Shown here piece after piece: positions 45,707-45,750 of a DNA stretch of 45,750 bases. The translations under genes were made by a program, and so were the position numbers. The notes under the pieces are model-generated. The model did no database searches and was not told the origin of the DNA. It worked only from the letters and a program-made list of their open reading frames with translations. How positions within the stretch are numbered: the stretch's first letter is position 1; every line of letters starts with the position of its first letter. Source of the DNA: Gammaproteobacteria bacterium (lineage in GTDB: Bacteria; Pseudomonadota; Gammaproteobacteria; S144-34); the NCBI GenBank assembly GCA_026989495.1, contig JALSJE010000125.1:1-45750 (forward strand), in the 5' to 3' direction.

Positions 45707-45750
45707 AATTGAATGGCAGCGGATCGCGCGTGAGCGCGACCAGCACGATA

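Noticed and set aside
45409-45708. [35 protein letters not shown]... as a small protein encoded by the repeat
   Set aside because: Frame is not preserved as a clean ORF in all three copies and differences follow stem-loop structure rather than codon positions; treated as non-coding.

Overview
High-GC gammaproteobacterial chromosomal segment, mostly conserved housekeeping content. Left edge: the end of a polysaccharide/glycosyltransferase cluster (partial GT4, a split FkbM methyltransferase, GT2, flippase). Next on the + strand: pilB-pilC-pilD-coaE-zapD-yacG. Then a long minus-strand division/cell-wall (dcw) cluster, in transcription order: rsmI, rnpB, mraZ-rsmH-ftsL-ftsI-murE-murF-mraY-murD-ftsW-murG-murC-murB-ddlB-ftsQ-ftsA-ftsZ-lpxC, an M23 peptidase, secA, argJ, a Nudix-ThiE fusion and a small membrane protein. 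Right part on the + strand: lpoA/LppC, yraN, a SIS-domain protein, a BON lipoprotein, an FAD-linked oxidase, a porin-like protein and a decayed IS3-family element. The most interesting unexplained structure is a ~162-174 bp multi-hairpin element present three times (2334-2495 +, 15527-15691 -, 45533-45706 +). It has imperfect to perfect terminal inverted repeats and no convincing ORF. One copy abuts a truncated IS3 transposase and another fills almost the whole intergenic leader of secA. Two of its hairpin loops carry ANGGA motifs in all three copies, which suggests (as inference only) a mobile RNA leader/CsrA-binding-like element. Other observations: a textbook three-box MraZ operator with a sigma70-like promoter, tandem FNR-type boxes upstream of the porin, REP-like GC palindromes, a repeat shared by the N-terminal extension of ddlB and the 5' part of lpoA, and a split fkbM. 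No searches were run; family calls are from recognisable protein motifs and gene order.
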